Positions 29,096-38,131 of a stretch of 64,000 nucleotides of DNA are shown here, piece after piece. The stretch covers positions 434,001-498,000 of the forward strand of contig CAWIJL010000003.1 of the NCBI GenBank assembly GCA_963836405.1, read 5' to 3'. The position numbers and the translations under genes were made by a program. Position 1 is the first letter of the stretch. The number at the start of each line of letters is the position of its first letter. A model generated the notes under the pieces. That model saw only the letters and a list, made by a program, of their open reading frames with translations, made no database searches and was not told where the DNA came from. This DNA comes from CAWIJJ01 sp963836405 (GTDB lineage Bacteria > Acidobacteriota > Terriglobia > Bryobacterales > Bryobacteraceae).

Positions 29096-29756
29096 CCACG
29101 CTCAACAGGAAACGCTCGCGCTGCGCGAGCAGTTCGACACGGAGGAACAGCAGAAAGACGCCTCCACGCTGGGGATGTGGATCTTCCTCATCACGGAAAT
29201 CATGTTCTTCGGCGGTATGTTCCTGGCGTACGCGCTGTACCGGTCGCAGTATCCCGACATTTTCGGAATCGCGAGCACGAGCCTGAACGTGTATATCGGC
29301 GCGGCAAACACGGTGGTGCTGCTGTGCAGCAGCTTCACCATGGTGCTGGCGGTGCGGGCGGCGCAGCTTGGGCAGAAAAATGCCATCGTGCTCTTCCTGA
29401 TTTTGACGCTGATCCTGGGCGGGGTGTTCCTGGGAGTGAAGGCTTACGAGTGGCACGAGAAATACGTGGAGCACCACATTCCGGGACCGGGCTTCCACTT
29501 CGAAGGGGTGACCATGCAGGGACAGGCGCAGCTCTTCTTCTCCCTGTACTTCGCCATGACGGGGCTGCACGCGCTGCACATGGTGGTAGGGGCGGGGCTC
29601 CTGATTTACCTGATCGTGATGGCGCGCCGCGGCGTATTCTCGCCTGCCTACATGACGCCGGTGGACATGATCGGGCTGTACTGGCACTTCGTCGATATTA
29701 TTTGGATCTTCCTGTTTCCGCTGTTGTATCTGATCGACCGGCACCTGCCGCACTGA
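29088..29756 (+). CDS. ctaE: Cytochrome c oxidase subunit III
   Basis: 222 aa, about five to seven membrane segments. LGMWIFLITEIMFFGGMFLA, the acidic EWHEKY and TGLHALHMVVGAGLL, and the C-terminal WHFVDIIWIFLFPLLYLI are family hallmarks. The TTG start at 29088 overlaps the ctaD stop and has AGGGAGGAG 7 nt upstream. Confidence 0.96.
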
Positions 29757-29763
29757 CAAAGCC

Positions 29764-30063
29764 ATGACTCATCACGTTGACAGCGTAAAGACTTACGCAC
29801 TGGTGTTCGCGGCGCTGATCGCCGCCACCATCGCTACAACCGCGGTAGCATTTGTGGACCTCGGCGCGTTCAGCGTCGCCGTGGCCCTGGCGATCGCGGT
29901 TTGCAAGATGCTGCTGGTGGCGCTGTTCTTCATGCACCTGCGTCACAGCACGCGGCTCACGCACCTGGTGGTGATCGGCGGCCTGCTCTGGCTGTTCATC
30001 CTGCTCGGCCTGACCATGACGGACTTCATCACGCGCGGGAACCTGGGCGTCCCGGGCCGGTAG
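29764..30063 (+). CDS. ctaF: Cytochrome c oxidase subunit IV (prokaryotic type)
   Basis: 99 aa with three hydrophobic helices (ALVFAALIAATIATTAVAFV, VAVALAIAVCKMLLVALFFM, LTHLVVIGGLLWLFILLGLT). The KMLLVALFFMHLRH motif is typical of COX4_pro proteins of caa3 oxidases. Last gene of the respiratory operon, 7 bp after ctaE and followed by a hairpin. Confidence 0.93.
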   Translation: MTHHVDSVKTYALVFAALIAATIATTAVAFVDLGAFSVAVALAIAVCKMLLVALFFMHLRHSTRLTHLVVIGGLLWLFILLGLTMTDFITRGNLGVPGR

Positions 30064-30067
30064 GACA

Positions 30068-30087
30068 CCGGGCGCGAAAGCGCTCGG
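30068..30087. terminator. GNRA-loop hairpin ending the respiratory operon
   Basis: CCGGGCGC (30068-30075) and GCGCTCGG (30080-30087) form an 8-bp stem (one G-T pair) closed by a GAAA tetraloop. It lies between the convergent ctaF and TPR genes. No T tract follows on either strand, so a bidirectional hairpin terminator or mRNA 3'-end stabiliser is likely. Confidence 0.55.
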
Positions 30088-30090
30088 CGG

Positions 30091-31353
30091 CTACTGCTGC
30101 TTGGCGGCGGTAGTGAGCTTTTCCACCTGGGCCAGTTGAGCGCGGACGCGTTCGGCATCCGGTCCTTCGGGCGTCACTTTGAGGAAGTTCTTGAACTGCT
30201 CGGCGGCGCCCGTGAAGTCCTGCCGCTGCGCCAGGATCAATCCCAGCAGCTGCGAATTCTGCGGGTACTGGTGGCGAGTATCCAGCCGGTCCGCTTCTTT
30301 GGCGCTCTTCTCGGCAGCATCCAGATTCTTCAGGTTGTAGTTGGCGAGGGCGTTGAAGAAGAAGGCCTGCGGATAATCGAACGGATCCAGCCTGGTGGCG
30401 GTTTCCGTGAGCTTCGCGAGTTCATCCCAACGTCCCGCCCGCAGCTCCATGATGGCGATGTGCAGATAGGGAGGCACGAACTTGGGATCGGCATCGAGCG
30501 CTTTCTCGAAAGAAGCGCGTGCGGCGTCACCCTGACCCTGGTCGGCCTGAAGCTTGCCCAGTTCGACCCATGCCGCGGCCAGCTTGGGATAAATCGTGGT
30601 CGCCTTCTCGAATTCCTTCACGGCATCCGCGGGCTTCTTCTTCTTGAGCTGGTCCAAACCCTTTTGATAAGCCTTGCGGGCATCTTTGGGGGCCGCATTG
30701 GTGGTGGCGCTGACCAGTGTGCCCTGCGTGCCGGCGTTGGGGATCAGCAGAATGATGCCGACATCCGGATTATCCATGGCGCGGCGATTGGCGAGGCTGA
30801 CGATCTGGGAGCGGTAGCCGGCCAGCCGGGCGCGCAGTTCGCAGGTCATCAGGCGCTGGTCGACTCCGACGCCCATAGGCATGTTCGATCCGCCGAGCGA
30901 TGACGAACTGCTGGAGGAACTGGCGGAGAAAGGATCGTTGTTGAAGCCCCCACCCTGGCTCGCGTCCTGAAGCACTCCGTTATTCTGCCGGCCGAGTTCG
31001 AATCCGAAGTAGCCCCGCGAATCGGTATAACCCTCCCCTTTCGGGCTGTTTCCGCCGCAGACCCGCTCGATGACCACCGGTTCCGGCGGCGGTGTTCCGT
31101 CCGCCAGCATGACGCGGCCAGAAACAAAGATCGGGGGTTGCTGCACCTGCGGCTGCTGCGTGGGCTGCGTCGGCGTTGGAGTGCGAATCGTGGGCGTCGG
31201 GGTAGTCGTCGTCCTGCCGCCGGTAGGGCCGGCACCCGAGTTTGTTCCTCCCGTGGCGGGTGGGGTTCCGGTGGTTCCCTGTGCAGATGCGAGTTGTGCC
31301 GCCAATCCCAGGGAGGCGACGGAAACGATTTGAATCAGGCGTCGAGGAGACAT
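30091..31353 (-). CDS. Secreted TPR protein with a carboxypeptidase-regulatory-like domain
   Basis: 420 aa. Sec signal (QIVSVASLGLAAQLASAQ), a Thr/Pro/Gln-rich linker (about 25-75), then a beta-sandwich segment (IFVSGRVMLADGTPPPEPVV, GYTDSRGYFGFELG) resembling carboxypeptidase-regulatory domains. An eight-serine run is followed by three to four TPR repeats (KAYQKGLDQLKKKKPADAVK, then AAWVELGKLQADQGQGDAAR, LHIAIMELRAGRWDELAK). Probably a periplasmic scaffold; partner unknown. SD GGAGGGAG precedes the ATG; CATAAT at 31375-31380 (minus) is the likely -10. Confidence 0.85.
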   Translation of the reverse strand: MSPRRLIQIVSVASLGLAAQLASAQGTTGTPPATGGTNSGAGPTGGRTTTTPTPTIRTPTPTQPTQQPQVQQPPIFVSGRVMLADGTPPPEPVVIERVCGGNSPKGEGYTDSRGYFGFELGRQNNGVLQDASQGGGFNNDPFSASSSSSSSSLGGSNMPMGVGVDQRLMTCELRARLAGYRSQIVSLANRRAMDNPDVGIILLIPNAGTQGTLVSATTNAAPKDARKAYQKGLDQLKKKKPADAVKEFEKATTIYPKLAAAWVELGKLQADQGQGDAARASFEKALDADPKFVPPYLHIAIMELRAGRWDELAKLTETATRLDPFDYPQAFFFNALANYNLKNLDAAEKSAKEADRLDTRHQYPQNSQLLGLILAQRQDFTGAAEQFKNFLKVTPEGPDAERVRAQLAQVEKLTTAAKQQ

Positions 31354-31374
31354 AACTCCCTCCGTAACGTCGCC

Positions 31375-31386
31375 ATTATGTCACAC
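31375..31386 (-). promoter_or_regulatory. Probable -10 region of the TPR gene
   Basis: On the minus strand the sequence reads GTGTGACATAATG, with CATAAT about 22 nt before the ATG at 31353. The same 13 bases precede the glycosylasparaginase gene at 16261-16273. No clear -35 is seen. Confidence 0.4.
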
Positions 31387-31440
31387 TGTGGCTGCGTAAG
31401 TTGTGAATCAACGGGATGCCGCTGATAAAATGGCACTCAG

Positions 31441-32058
31441 ATGATGAAACGGCTACTTCCCTTTTTGTTTGTTTCCGCCCTGTTCGCGCTCCTTGCCGGC
31501 TGTTCGGGAACGCCAACCGCCGAAAAGAAAGAACCGGAAAAACCGCCCGAGCCGGTGACGGGACAAAGCGCTCTTTTCAGGATGTATCAGGTTGCCCGCA
31601 CCTGGGCGCCGGATGTTTTGGTGTTGAAAGCCAACAGCATGTTGTTGAACGAGGTGCCGGACGTTCCCAAGGGTAAAGCGGCTGCCTGGGATGCCACCTT
31701 TTACTCGCCTTCGAAGGCGCAGAGCCGCTCGTACACGTTCTCCATAATAGAAATGCTGCCCACGCTGCACAAGGGTGTTTTCGCGCAGCAGGAGATCCCG
31801 TATTCCGGTCCGGCGTCGGCGGCTTTTCCGTTTATCGCGGTAAAGACGGATACCGACAAAGCCTACGAGGTGGCCCTCAAGGAAAGCGCCGATTACGACA
31901 AAAAGAACCCTGGCAAGCCGATCATATTCCTGCTGGAGAAGAACACGCGCCATCCCAACCCGGTCTGGCGGGTGGTGTGGGGCGAATCGGTGGGCACGTC
32001 CAACTTCTCGGTTTTTGTGGACGCCTCGACCGGCGAATTCGCCGAACGGATGCGGTAG
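31441..32058 (+). CDS. Putative lipoprotein, function unknown
   Basis: 205 aa. Lipoprotein signal with lipobox LAGC (Cys at about residue 21), then a charged Glu/Lys/Pro spacer. The folded part includes ARTWAPDVLVLKANSM and ends VWGESVGTSNFSVFVDASTG, a PepSY-like ending. I do not recognise a family beyond that. No Shine-Dalgarno; TAAAAT at 31426-31431 ends 9 nt before the ATG. It stands divergent to the TPR gene and convergent with clpB. Confidence 0.75.
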   Translation: MMKRLLPFLFVSALFALLAGCSGTPTAEKKEPEKPPEPVTGQSALFRMYQVARTWAPDVLVLKANSMLLNEVPDVPKGKAAAWDATFYSPSKAQSRSYTFSIIEMLPTLHKGVFAQQEIPYSGPASAAFPFIAVKTDTDKAYEVALKESADYDKKNPGKPIIFLLEKNTRHPNPVWRVVWGESVGTSNFSVFVDASTGEFAERMR

Positions 32059-32069
32059 ACGCTTCCGCC

Positions 32070-34700
32070 CTATGCGGGCACCGCGGCCGGAACGGTAGTG
32101 AACTGCAGGTCCCCCGAAGGCCCCGCGTCCACACCGACGGTCTGCCCGTCGCGCACCTCGCCTTTCAGCAGCAGACGCCCGAGGGGCGTTTCGATCTTCT
32201 TCTGGATCGCACGTTTCAAGGGGCGCGCCCCGTAATGGGGGTCGTAGCCGGTGAGGACCAGGTTGGCACGGGCGGCGTCGGTCAGTTCCAGCGTGATGTG
32301 GCGCTCGGCGAGCCGTGCGCGCAGGCGGTCGAGCTGGATTTCGACGATCTGCTTCAGGTGCTCCTCGGAAAGCGCGTGGAAAACGATGATCTCGTCCACG
32401 CGGTTGAGGAACTCGGGCCGGAAGCCGCGGCGCATCTCTTCGAGCACCGCCTCCTTCATCCGCTCGTAGCCCTCGCCGCCATAGCTGCCGCGATACTCGA
32501 GAATCCGCTGGCTGCCGACGTTGGAGGTCATGATCACGATGGTGTTCTTGAAATCGACGGTGCGGCCCTGGCCGTCGGTGAGGCGGCCGTCGTCCAGGAT
32601 CTGGAGCAGCACGTTGAACACGTCATGATGGGCCTTCTCGATCTCGTCGAACAGCACCACCGAATAAGGGCGGCGGCGCACCGCCTCGGTTAGCTGCCCG
32701 CCCTCTTCGTATCCGACGTAACCTGGAGGCGCGCCGATGAGCCGGGCCACGGTGTGCTTCTCCTGGTACTCGGACATGTCGATGCGGATCATGGCGTGTT
32801 CGTCGTCGAACAGGAAGGCGGCCAGAGCGCGCGCGAGTTCCGTCTTGCCGACGCCGGTGGGGCCGAGGAAAATAAAGCTGCCGATGGGCCGGTTCGGATC
32901 CTTGAGCCCGGAGCGGGCGCGGATCACGGCTTCCGAGACCGCCGTCACGGCCTCGTCCTGGCCAATGACGCGGTGGTGCAACTCCTCCTCGAGGTGCAGC
33001 AGTTTCTGCATCTCGCCTTCCAGCAGCCGGGTGACGGGAACGCCGGTCCAGCGGCTGACCACTTCCGCGATGTCCTCTTCGTCCACCTCTTCCTTGATCA
33101 GCTTGGATTGCGTTTGCTGGCGGTTGAACTGTTCGGTCTCCTGCTGCAACCGCCGCTCCAGGTCGGTGAGCGTTCCGTATTTGAGCTCGGCGGCCCGATT
33201 GAGGTCGTACTGGCGTTCGGCGCGCTCGATCTCGGCTTTCGTCTGTTCCACCTGCTCGCGAATCTGGCGCAGCCGCTGGACGGATTCTTTTTCAGCGTTC
33301 CAGCGTGCGCTGAGGGCGTCGAACTCGGCCTTCAAATCGGCCAGCTCCTTTTCGAGCTTGGCCAGGCGCTCGCGGGAGGCGGAGTCCTTCTCCTTGCGCA
33401 GGGCCTCGCGTTCGATTTCGAGCTGCATGACGCGGCGGCGGGTTTCGTCCATCTCCGACGGCATGGAATCGATTTCCGTGCGCAGCCGGGCGGCGGCCTC
33501 GTCCATCAGGTCGATTGCCTTGTCGGGCAGAAAACGGTCGGTGATGTAGCGGTTCGATAGCACGGCGGCCGCCACCAGCGCGGCATCCTTGATGTTCACG
33601 CCGTGATGCACGGCATAGCGTTCCTTGAGCCCGCGCAAAATGGAGATGGTGTCTTCGACCGATGGCTGGTCCACGAGCACGGTCTGGAAGCGGCGCTCGA
33701 GGGCGGCGTCCTTCTCGATGTGTTTGCGGTACTCGTCCAGCGTCGTGGCGCCGATGCAGTGCAGTTCGCCGCGCGCGAGCATGGGCTTAAGCAGGTTGCC
33801 CGCGTCCATGGCGCCTTCGGCCTTACCCGCGCCCACCACCGTGTGCAATTCGTCGATGAAGAGAATGATTTCGCCCGCCGAATCCTGAACTTCCTTGAGG
33901 ACGGCCTTCAGGCGCTCCTCGAATTCGCCGCGGTACTTGGCGCCGGCGATGAGCGCGCCCATGTCGAGGGCGACGATGCGCTTGTTCTTGAGTCCCTCGG
34001 GGACGTCGCCGCGGATAATACGCAGCGCCAACCCTTCCACGATGGCGGTTTTGCCGACGCCGGGCTCGCCAATCAATACCGGGTTGTTTTTGGTGCGGCG
34101 CGAGAGCACCTGAATGACGCGGCGGATCTCCTCGTCGCGGCCGATGACCGGGTCGAGCTTACCTTGCGCCGCCAGCTTTGTGAGGTCGCGGCCGTAGCGT
34201 TCGAGCGCTTCGTAAGTGGCCTCGGGATTGGGCGAGGTGACTCGCTGGCTGCCGCGGATCTCGCGCAGCGCCTGCATCAGGCGGTCGCGGGTGAGGCCGG
34301 ACTCTTTGAGCATGCGTCCGGCTGCGCCCTTGTCATCCAAGGCGGCGAGCAGGATGTGTTCCACCGAAATGTATTCGTCCTTGAGGCCGCGGGCCTCCTC
34401 TTCCGCCTGCACCAGCAGCCGGTTGAGGCGTGCGGCAACATAGACCTGGTCGGGCCCGCCGGCGGGTCCGGAGACTTTCGGCAGGCGGTCGAGTTCGGCC
34501 TCCAGCCGCTGGGCCAATAAATCCGTGTGAACGCCCGTTTTGCTGAGCACTGAGGCGGCCAGCCCTCCCTCCTGTTCGAGGAGCGCGGCGAGCAGATGTT
34601 CGACATCGATCTGCTGGTGCCCGTAGCGGGCGGCCTTGCTTTGCGCGGATCGTATCGCTTCCTGCAGTTTTTCAGTGAAACGATTGATGTCCATACTCAT
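32070..34700 (-). CDS. clpB: ATP-dependent disaggregase ClpB
   Basis: Hexameric AAA+ chaperone that, with DnaK, dissolves protein aggregates. 876 aa. Order: two Clp-N repeats (GHQQIDVEHLLAALLEQEGG; EYISVEHILLAALDD), NBD1 with Walker A GEPGVGKTAIVEG and Walker B ILFIDELHTVVGAGK, coiled-coil M domain (about 400-525), NBD2 with GPTGVGKTELARALA and VVLFDEIEKAHHDVF, then the C-terminal domain. The long M domain separates it from ClpA/ClpC. The start at 34700 (MSMDINRF) is chosen; an ATG two codons later is equally possible. The C-terminus is Ala/Pro-rich. Confidence 0.97.
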   Translation of the reverse strand: MSMDINRFTEKLQEAIRSAQSKAARYGHQQIDVEHLLAALLEQEGGLAASVLSKTGVHTDLLAQRLEAELDRLPKVSGPAGGPDQVYVAARLNRLLVQAEEEARGLKDEYISVEHILLAALDDKGAAGRMLKESGLTRDRLMQALREIRGSQRVTSPNPEATYEALERYGRDLTKLAAQGKLDPVIGRDEEIRRVIQVLSRRTKNNPVLIGEPGVGKTAIVEGLALRIIRGDVPEGLKNKRIVALDMGALIAGAKYRGEFEERLKAVLKEVQDSAGEIILFIDELHTVVGAGKAEGAMDAGNLLKPMLARGELHCIGATTLDEYRKHIEKDAALERRFQTVLVDQPSVEDTISILRGLKERYAVHHGVNIKDAALVAAAVLSNRYITDRFLPDKAIDLMDEAAARLRTEIDSMPSEMDETRRRVMQLEIEREALRKEKDSASRERLAKLEKELADLKAEFDALSARWNAEKESVQRLRQIREQVEQTKAEIERAERQYDLNRAAELKYGTLTDLERRLQQETEQFNRQQTQSKLIKEEVDEEDIAEVVSRWTGVPVTRLLEGEMQKLLHLEEELHHRVIGQDEAVTAVSEAVIRARSGLKDPNRPIGSFIFLGPTGVGKTELARALAAFLFDDEHAMIRIDMSEYQEKHTVARLIGAPPGYVGYEEGGQLTEAVRRRPYSVVLFDEIEKAHHDVFNVLLQILDDGRLTDGQGRTVDFKNTIVIMTSNVGSQRILEYRGSYGGEGYERMKEAVLEEMRRGFRPEFLNRVDEIIVFHALSEEHLKQIVEIQLDRLRARLAERHITLELTDAARANLVLTGYDPHYGARPLKRAIQKKIETPLGRLLLKGEVRDGQTVGVDAGPSGDLQFTTVPAAVPA

Positions 34701-34790
34701 ATTTTCCCGTACACCGGAGACGGCCGGACCGCGCGCATCGGGGCGAAATGAGAGTAACTGCACTTTGCGCGCGGGCAGGTCACCGAATAT

Positions 34791-35762
34791 TCAGATCGCG
34801 TCCTGGCGGTTGCCGATTGACTCGAGCGGCGGCGCGTCGGGCGAGCGAAGCGTCCGGATGTCCCGCATCGGCGGCTGGCCGAACAGCCGGCTGTACTCGC
34901 GGTTGAACTGGCTGGGGCTCTCGTATCCAACCTCGAAGGCCGCACTGGCGGCGTCCAGGCCGTCGATGAGCATGCGTCCGCGCGCTGCCTGCAAACGGAG
35001 CTGCTTCTGATACTGAAGCGGGCTCATGGCGGTCAGAATCCGGAAGTGATGGTGCAGTGTGGACACGCCCATGCCCGCAATCTGCGCCAGATCCTCCACT
35101 CTTAGCGGCTTGGCGTAGTTCGCCCGGATCCAGGCGATCGCTTTGGCTGTCCGGTGGCTCTGCTCGCCCTGCGTGGCAATCGCCCGGAGGCGTGCGCCCT
35201 CCGCGCCGCGCAGGATCCGGTAGATAATCTCGCGTTGAATCAGTCCGCTCAGAAAAGGAATGTCCCGCGGGGTTGCCAGCAGGTCCATGAGCCGGCAGCA
35301 CGCATCCAAAAACTCCACCGTGGTCTCGCCCGTCGCCATGCCGGGGCTGTCGGACCCGGCCTCCGCCACCTGCATTTCCTCCAGGCTGAGAAGTTCCCGG
35401 ACCATGGGCATCTCCAACTTGAGCGACAAAGCCAGGCAGGGCACCGCCTCGCTTGCCTCGATCACCCTGCTGACGACCGGCAAATCGAGCGCCGTCAGCA
35501 GGAATCGCGAGGCACCGTAAATGAAAGTGTTCCGGCCCAGATCGACTTGCTTACGGCCTTGAGCGATCACCGTGACGCCCGGTTCGTAGGTCATCGAGCA
35601 CGGAGACGTGGGGGAGGTCCGGCGGTGAAGCGACAGCCCCGAAATCCCGGTTGCCCGGTTCTCTGCGAATCCCATGAACAAAGCAATTTTGCGAGCCAGT
35701 TCCGCCCGCAACTCGTACGCCCGATCACGTATCAAAGGCGCCTCTCCGCTCCGCGCGCTCAT
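34791..35762 (-). CDS. AraC family transcriptional regulator
   Basis: 323 aa. The N-terminal AraC_N effector domain reads SPCSMTYEPGVTVIAQGRKQ and FLLTALDLPVVSRVIEAS; the C-terminal half has two helix-turn-helix motifs (RVEDLAQIAGMGVSTLHHHF; AAFEVGYESPSQFNREYSRL). It is divergent from the aldo/keto reductase gene 161 bp away, so it probably controls that and perhaps the following dehydrogenase. Start uncertain: ATG at 35762, or ATG at 35795 with a weak GGAA before it. The longer upstream frame looks non-coding. Confidence 0.88.
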   Translation of the reverse strand: MSARSGEAPLIRDRAYELRAELARKIALFMGFAENRATGISGLSLHRRTSPTSPCSMTYEPGVTVIAQGRKQVDLGRNTFIYGASRFLLTALDLPVVSRVIEASEAVPCLALSLKLEMPMVRELLSLEEMQVAEAGSDSPGMATGETTVEFLDACCRLMDLLATPRDIPFLSGLIQREIIYRILRGAEGARLRAIATQGEQSHRTAKAIAWIRANYAKPLRVEDLAQIAGMGVSTLHHHFRILTAMSPLQYQKQLRLQAARGRMLIDGLDAASAAFEVGYESPSQFNREYSRLFGQPPMRDIRTLRSPDAPPLESIGNRQDAI

Positions 35763-35923
35763 AAGAAAGGGATCTGCTCTCCTCTGCACCAGCATAACTG
35801 TTCCAGCTGTGTGTAGATCGACAGCACAAGAGAAATAGGCAATAAATCGGAAGGATCGGGATACCGCCGCCTCTGCCTCCGAATCTACTCTGGAGGGGAG
35901 GAGAAGGTTCCTCGGGAGAAGAA

Positions 35924-36931
35924 ATGCAGAAGCGCAAACTTGGAAATAGCGGCCTGGAAGTATCGGCTCTCGGGCTCGGCTGCATGGGAATGAGTTTTTC
36001 TTACGGTCCGCCGAAAGACAAGCAGGAGATGACATCCCTGCTTCGGGCAGCCGTCGAGCGCGGCATCACATTCGTCGACACGGCCGAGGTTTACGGCCCG
36101 TTCCTGAACGAAGAACTCGTCGGCGAAGCCCTGGCTCCCTTCCGCGACCAGGTAGTGATCGCCACCAAGTTCGGGTTCGACGTAAGGCCCGGGTTCGATC
36201 CGCGCGGCATGAAGGGGGCACCGGGCCTGAACAGCAGGCCGGAGCACATCAGGCAAGCCGTGGAGGGCTCGCTTCAGCGGCTCAAGATCGATGCGATCGA
36301 CCTGCTTTATCAGCATCGCGTCGATCCGGACGTGCCCATCGAAGACGTGGCAGGCGCTGTGAAGGACCTGATTCGCGAAGGCAAGGTCAGGTACTTCGGT
36401 CTTTCCGAAGCCGGCGTGCAAACCATCCGCCGCGCCCACGCCGTCCAGCCGGTGGCTGCCCTCCAGAGCGAATATTCGCTGTGGACAAGGAAACCGGAGA
36501 AGGAAGTGATACCGGCTCTCGAAGAACTCGGCATCGGCCTTGTCCCGTACAGCCCGCTGGGCAGGGGATTCCTTACGGGCAAGATCGACGAGAATGCGAA
36601 ATTCGACAGCACCGACTTCCGCAGCAGCCTGCCGCGCTTCACGCCGGAGGCTCTCAAGGCAAATCAGGCCCTGATCAATCTGCTCGCCAGCATCGGCGAA
36701 CGGAAGAAAGCGACACCGGCTCAGATCGCGCTCGCCTGGCTGCTCGCGCAAAAGCCGTGGATCGTTCCGATTCCGGGCACCACGAAACTGCACCGCCTGG
36801 ACGAAAATATCGGGGCGGTCTCGGTCGAACTGACGCCGGACGATCTTCTCGACATCGATCGCGCCGCCTCGGAGATCACGGTTCAGGGTGCCCGCTATCC
36901 CGAAAAACTGGAGCAAATGACCGGCCGCTGA
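35924..36931 (+). CDS. Aldo/keto reductase
   Basis: NADPH-dependent carbonyl reductase with a TIM-barrel fold. 335 aa. The catalytic tetrad is complete: D52 and Y57 (VDTAEVYGP), K82 (IATKFGFD) and H131 (LLYQHRVDP). Late cofactor motifs are VPIPGTTKLHRLDENIGA. A GGGAGAAG precedes the ATG. Divergent from the AraC gene. Substrate unknown; AraC-controlled AKR/ADH pairs often act on reactive aldehydes, which is a guess here. Confidence 0.93.
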   Translation: MQKRKLGNSGLEVSALGLGCMGMSFSYGPPKDKQEMTSLLRAAVERGITFVDTAEVYGPFLNEELVGEALAPFRDQVVIATKFGFDVRPGFDPRGMKGAPGLNSRPEHIRQAVEGSLQRLKIDAIDLLYQHRVDPDVPIEDVAGAVKDLIREGKVRYFGLSEAGVQTIRRAHAVQPVAALQSEYSLWTRKPEKEVIPALEELGIGLVPYSPLGRGFLTGKIDENAKFDSTDFRSSLPRFTPEALKANQALINLLASIGERKKATPAQIALAWLLAQKPWIVPIPGTTKLHRLDENIGAVSVELTPDDLLDIDRAASEITVQGARYPEKLEQMTGR

Positions 36932-37056
36932 CGTCTAAAACCCGCTGGGCTTGACGAGGATTGTGACGGCCGGTTGCGGCAGAGTGCAGCGCAGGTCAGC
37001 GACGAACAATACACGGCTGGTGAACGGCCGGGAAATAATGCATAGGAGCAATATCG

Positions 37057-38115
37057 ATGTACAAGACTAAGGCCTACTCGGCTGCCAGCGCGACATCGCC
37101 GCTGGCCGCTACGACGATCGCCCGGCGGGATCCAACCGAACACGACGTGCAGATCGAGATCCTTTTCTGCGGCATCTGCCACTCCGATCTCCACCAGGTC
37201 CGCAACGAGTGGGACAACGTGATGCCCACGGTCTATCCTTGCGTACCGGGTCATGAGATCGTCGGTCGAGTTACTAAGGTCGGCTCCGCCGTCTCCAGTT
37301 TCAAGCCCGGCGACCTGGCTGCTGTGGGCTGCATGGTGGATTCCGACGGTACCTGCCCGGAGTGCGAAGCCGGCCTGGAGCAGTTCTGCAGGAATGTGAC
37401 CCTCACCTACAATTTCCCGGACAAACACCTTGGAGGCGTCACCTACGGCGGCTATTCCGATACCGTGGTCGTCGACCAGCGCTTCGTCGTGCGGGTGCCC
37501 TCCAACCTGGATCTTGCCGGAACCGCGCCGCTGCTGTGCGCCGGAATCACCACTTACTCGCCGCTGCGCCACTGGGGAGTTACCAAAGGAAAGAAGGTGG
37601 GCGTTGTGGGTCTGGGGGGACTGGGACACATGGCGGTGAAGTTCGCCCATGCGCTGGGAGCCCACGTCGTCGCCTTCACCACTTCGCCGGCCAAGAAGGA
37701 CGATGCGCTGCGCCTCGGCGCGGACGAAGTCGTCGTCTCCCGCAACGCCGGCGAAGTTCAGAAGCATACCGGCAGCTTCGATTTCATCCTCGACGCCGTC
37801 TCGGCCGATCACGATATCAATACCTACATTCAACTCCTCCGCCGCGACGGCAACCTCACTCTCGTGGGCGCGCCGGAAAAGCCCCTCGCCGTGGCCGCCT
37901 TCGGCCTTCTGTTCGGACGCCGCAGCCTTTCCGGGTCGCCCATCGGCGGTATTCCCGAGACCCAGGAGATGCTCGACTTCTGCGGAGAGCACAACATCAC
38001 GGCCGATGTGGAGGTCATCCCCATCCAGAAGGTCAACGAGGCCTACACTCGATTGCTGAAGGCCGACGTGAAGTACCGCTTCTCGATCGATATGGCTTCT
38101 CTCAAGTCCGAGTGA
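37057..38115 (+). CDS. Zinc-dependent NAD(P) alcohol dehydrogenase (YahK/cinnamyl-alcohol type)
   Basis: 352-aa medium-chain dehydrogenase. Catalytic zinc ligands C41 (FCGICHSDLHQ), H66-E67 (VPGHEIVG) and the later LLCAGITTYSPL cysteine. Cofactor fold GVVGLGGLGHMAVKFA. The structural zinc loop reads DSDGTCPECEAGLEQFC: cysteines 100, 103 and 111 are present, but the first of the usual four is replaced by D97. TAGGAG lies 9 nt before the ATG. It follows the aldo/keto reductase by 125 bp, so both may answer to the AraC regulator. Confidence 0.92.
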   Translation: MYKTKAYSAASATSPLAATTIARRDPTEHDVQIEILFCGICHSDLHQVRNEWDNVMPTVYPCVPGHEIVGRVTKVGSAVSSFKPGDLAAVGCMVDSDGTCPECEAGLEQFCRNVTLTYNFPDKHLGGVTYGGYSDTVVVDQRFVVRVPSNLDLAGTAPLLCAGITTYSPLRHWGVTKGKKVGVVGLGGLGHMAVKFAHALGAHVVAFTTSPAKKDDALRLGADEVVVSRNAGEVQKHTGSFDFILDAVSADHDINTYIQLLRRDGNLTLVGAPEKPLAVAAFGLLFGRRSLSGSPIGGIPETQEMLDFCGEHNITADVEVIPIQKVNEAYTRLLKADVKYRFSIDMASLKSE

Positions 38116-38131
38116 GGCGAAGACCTCCTCC

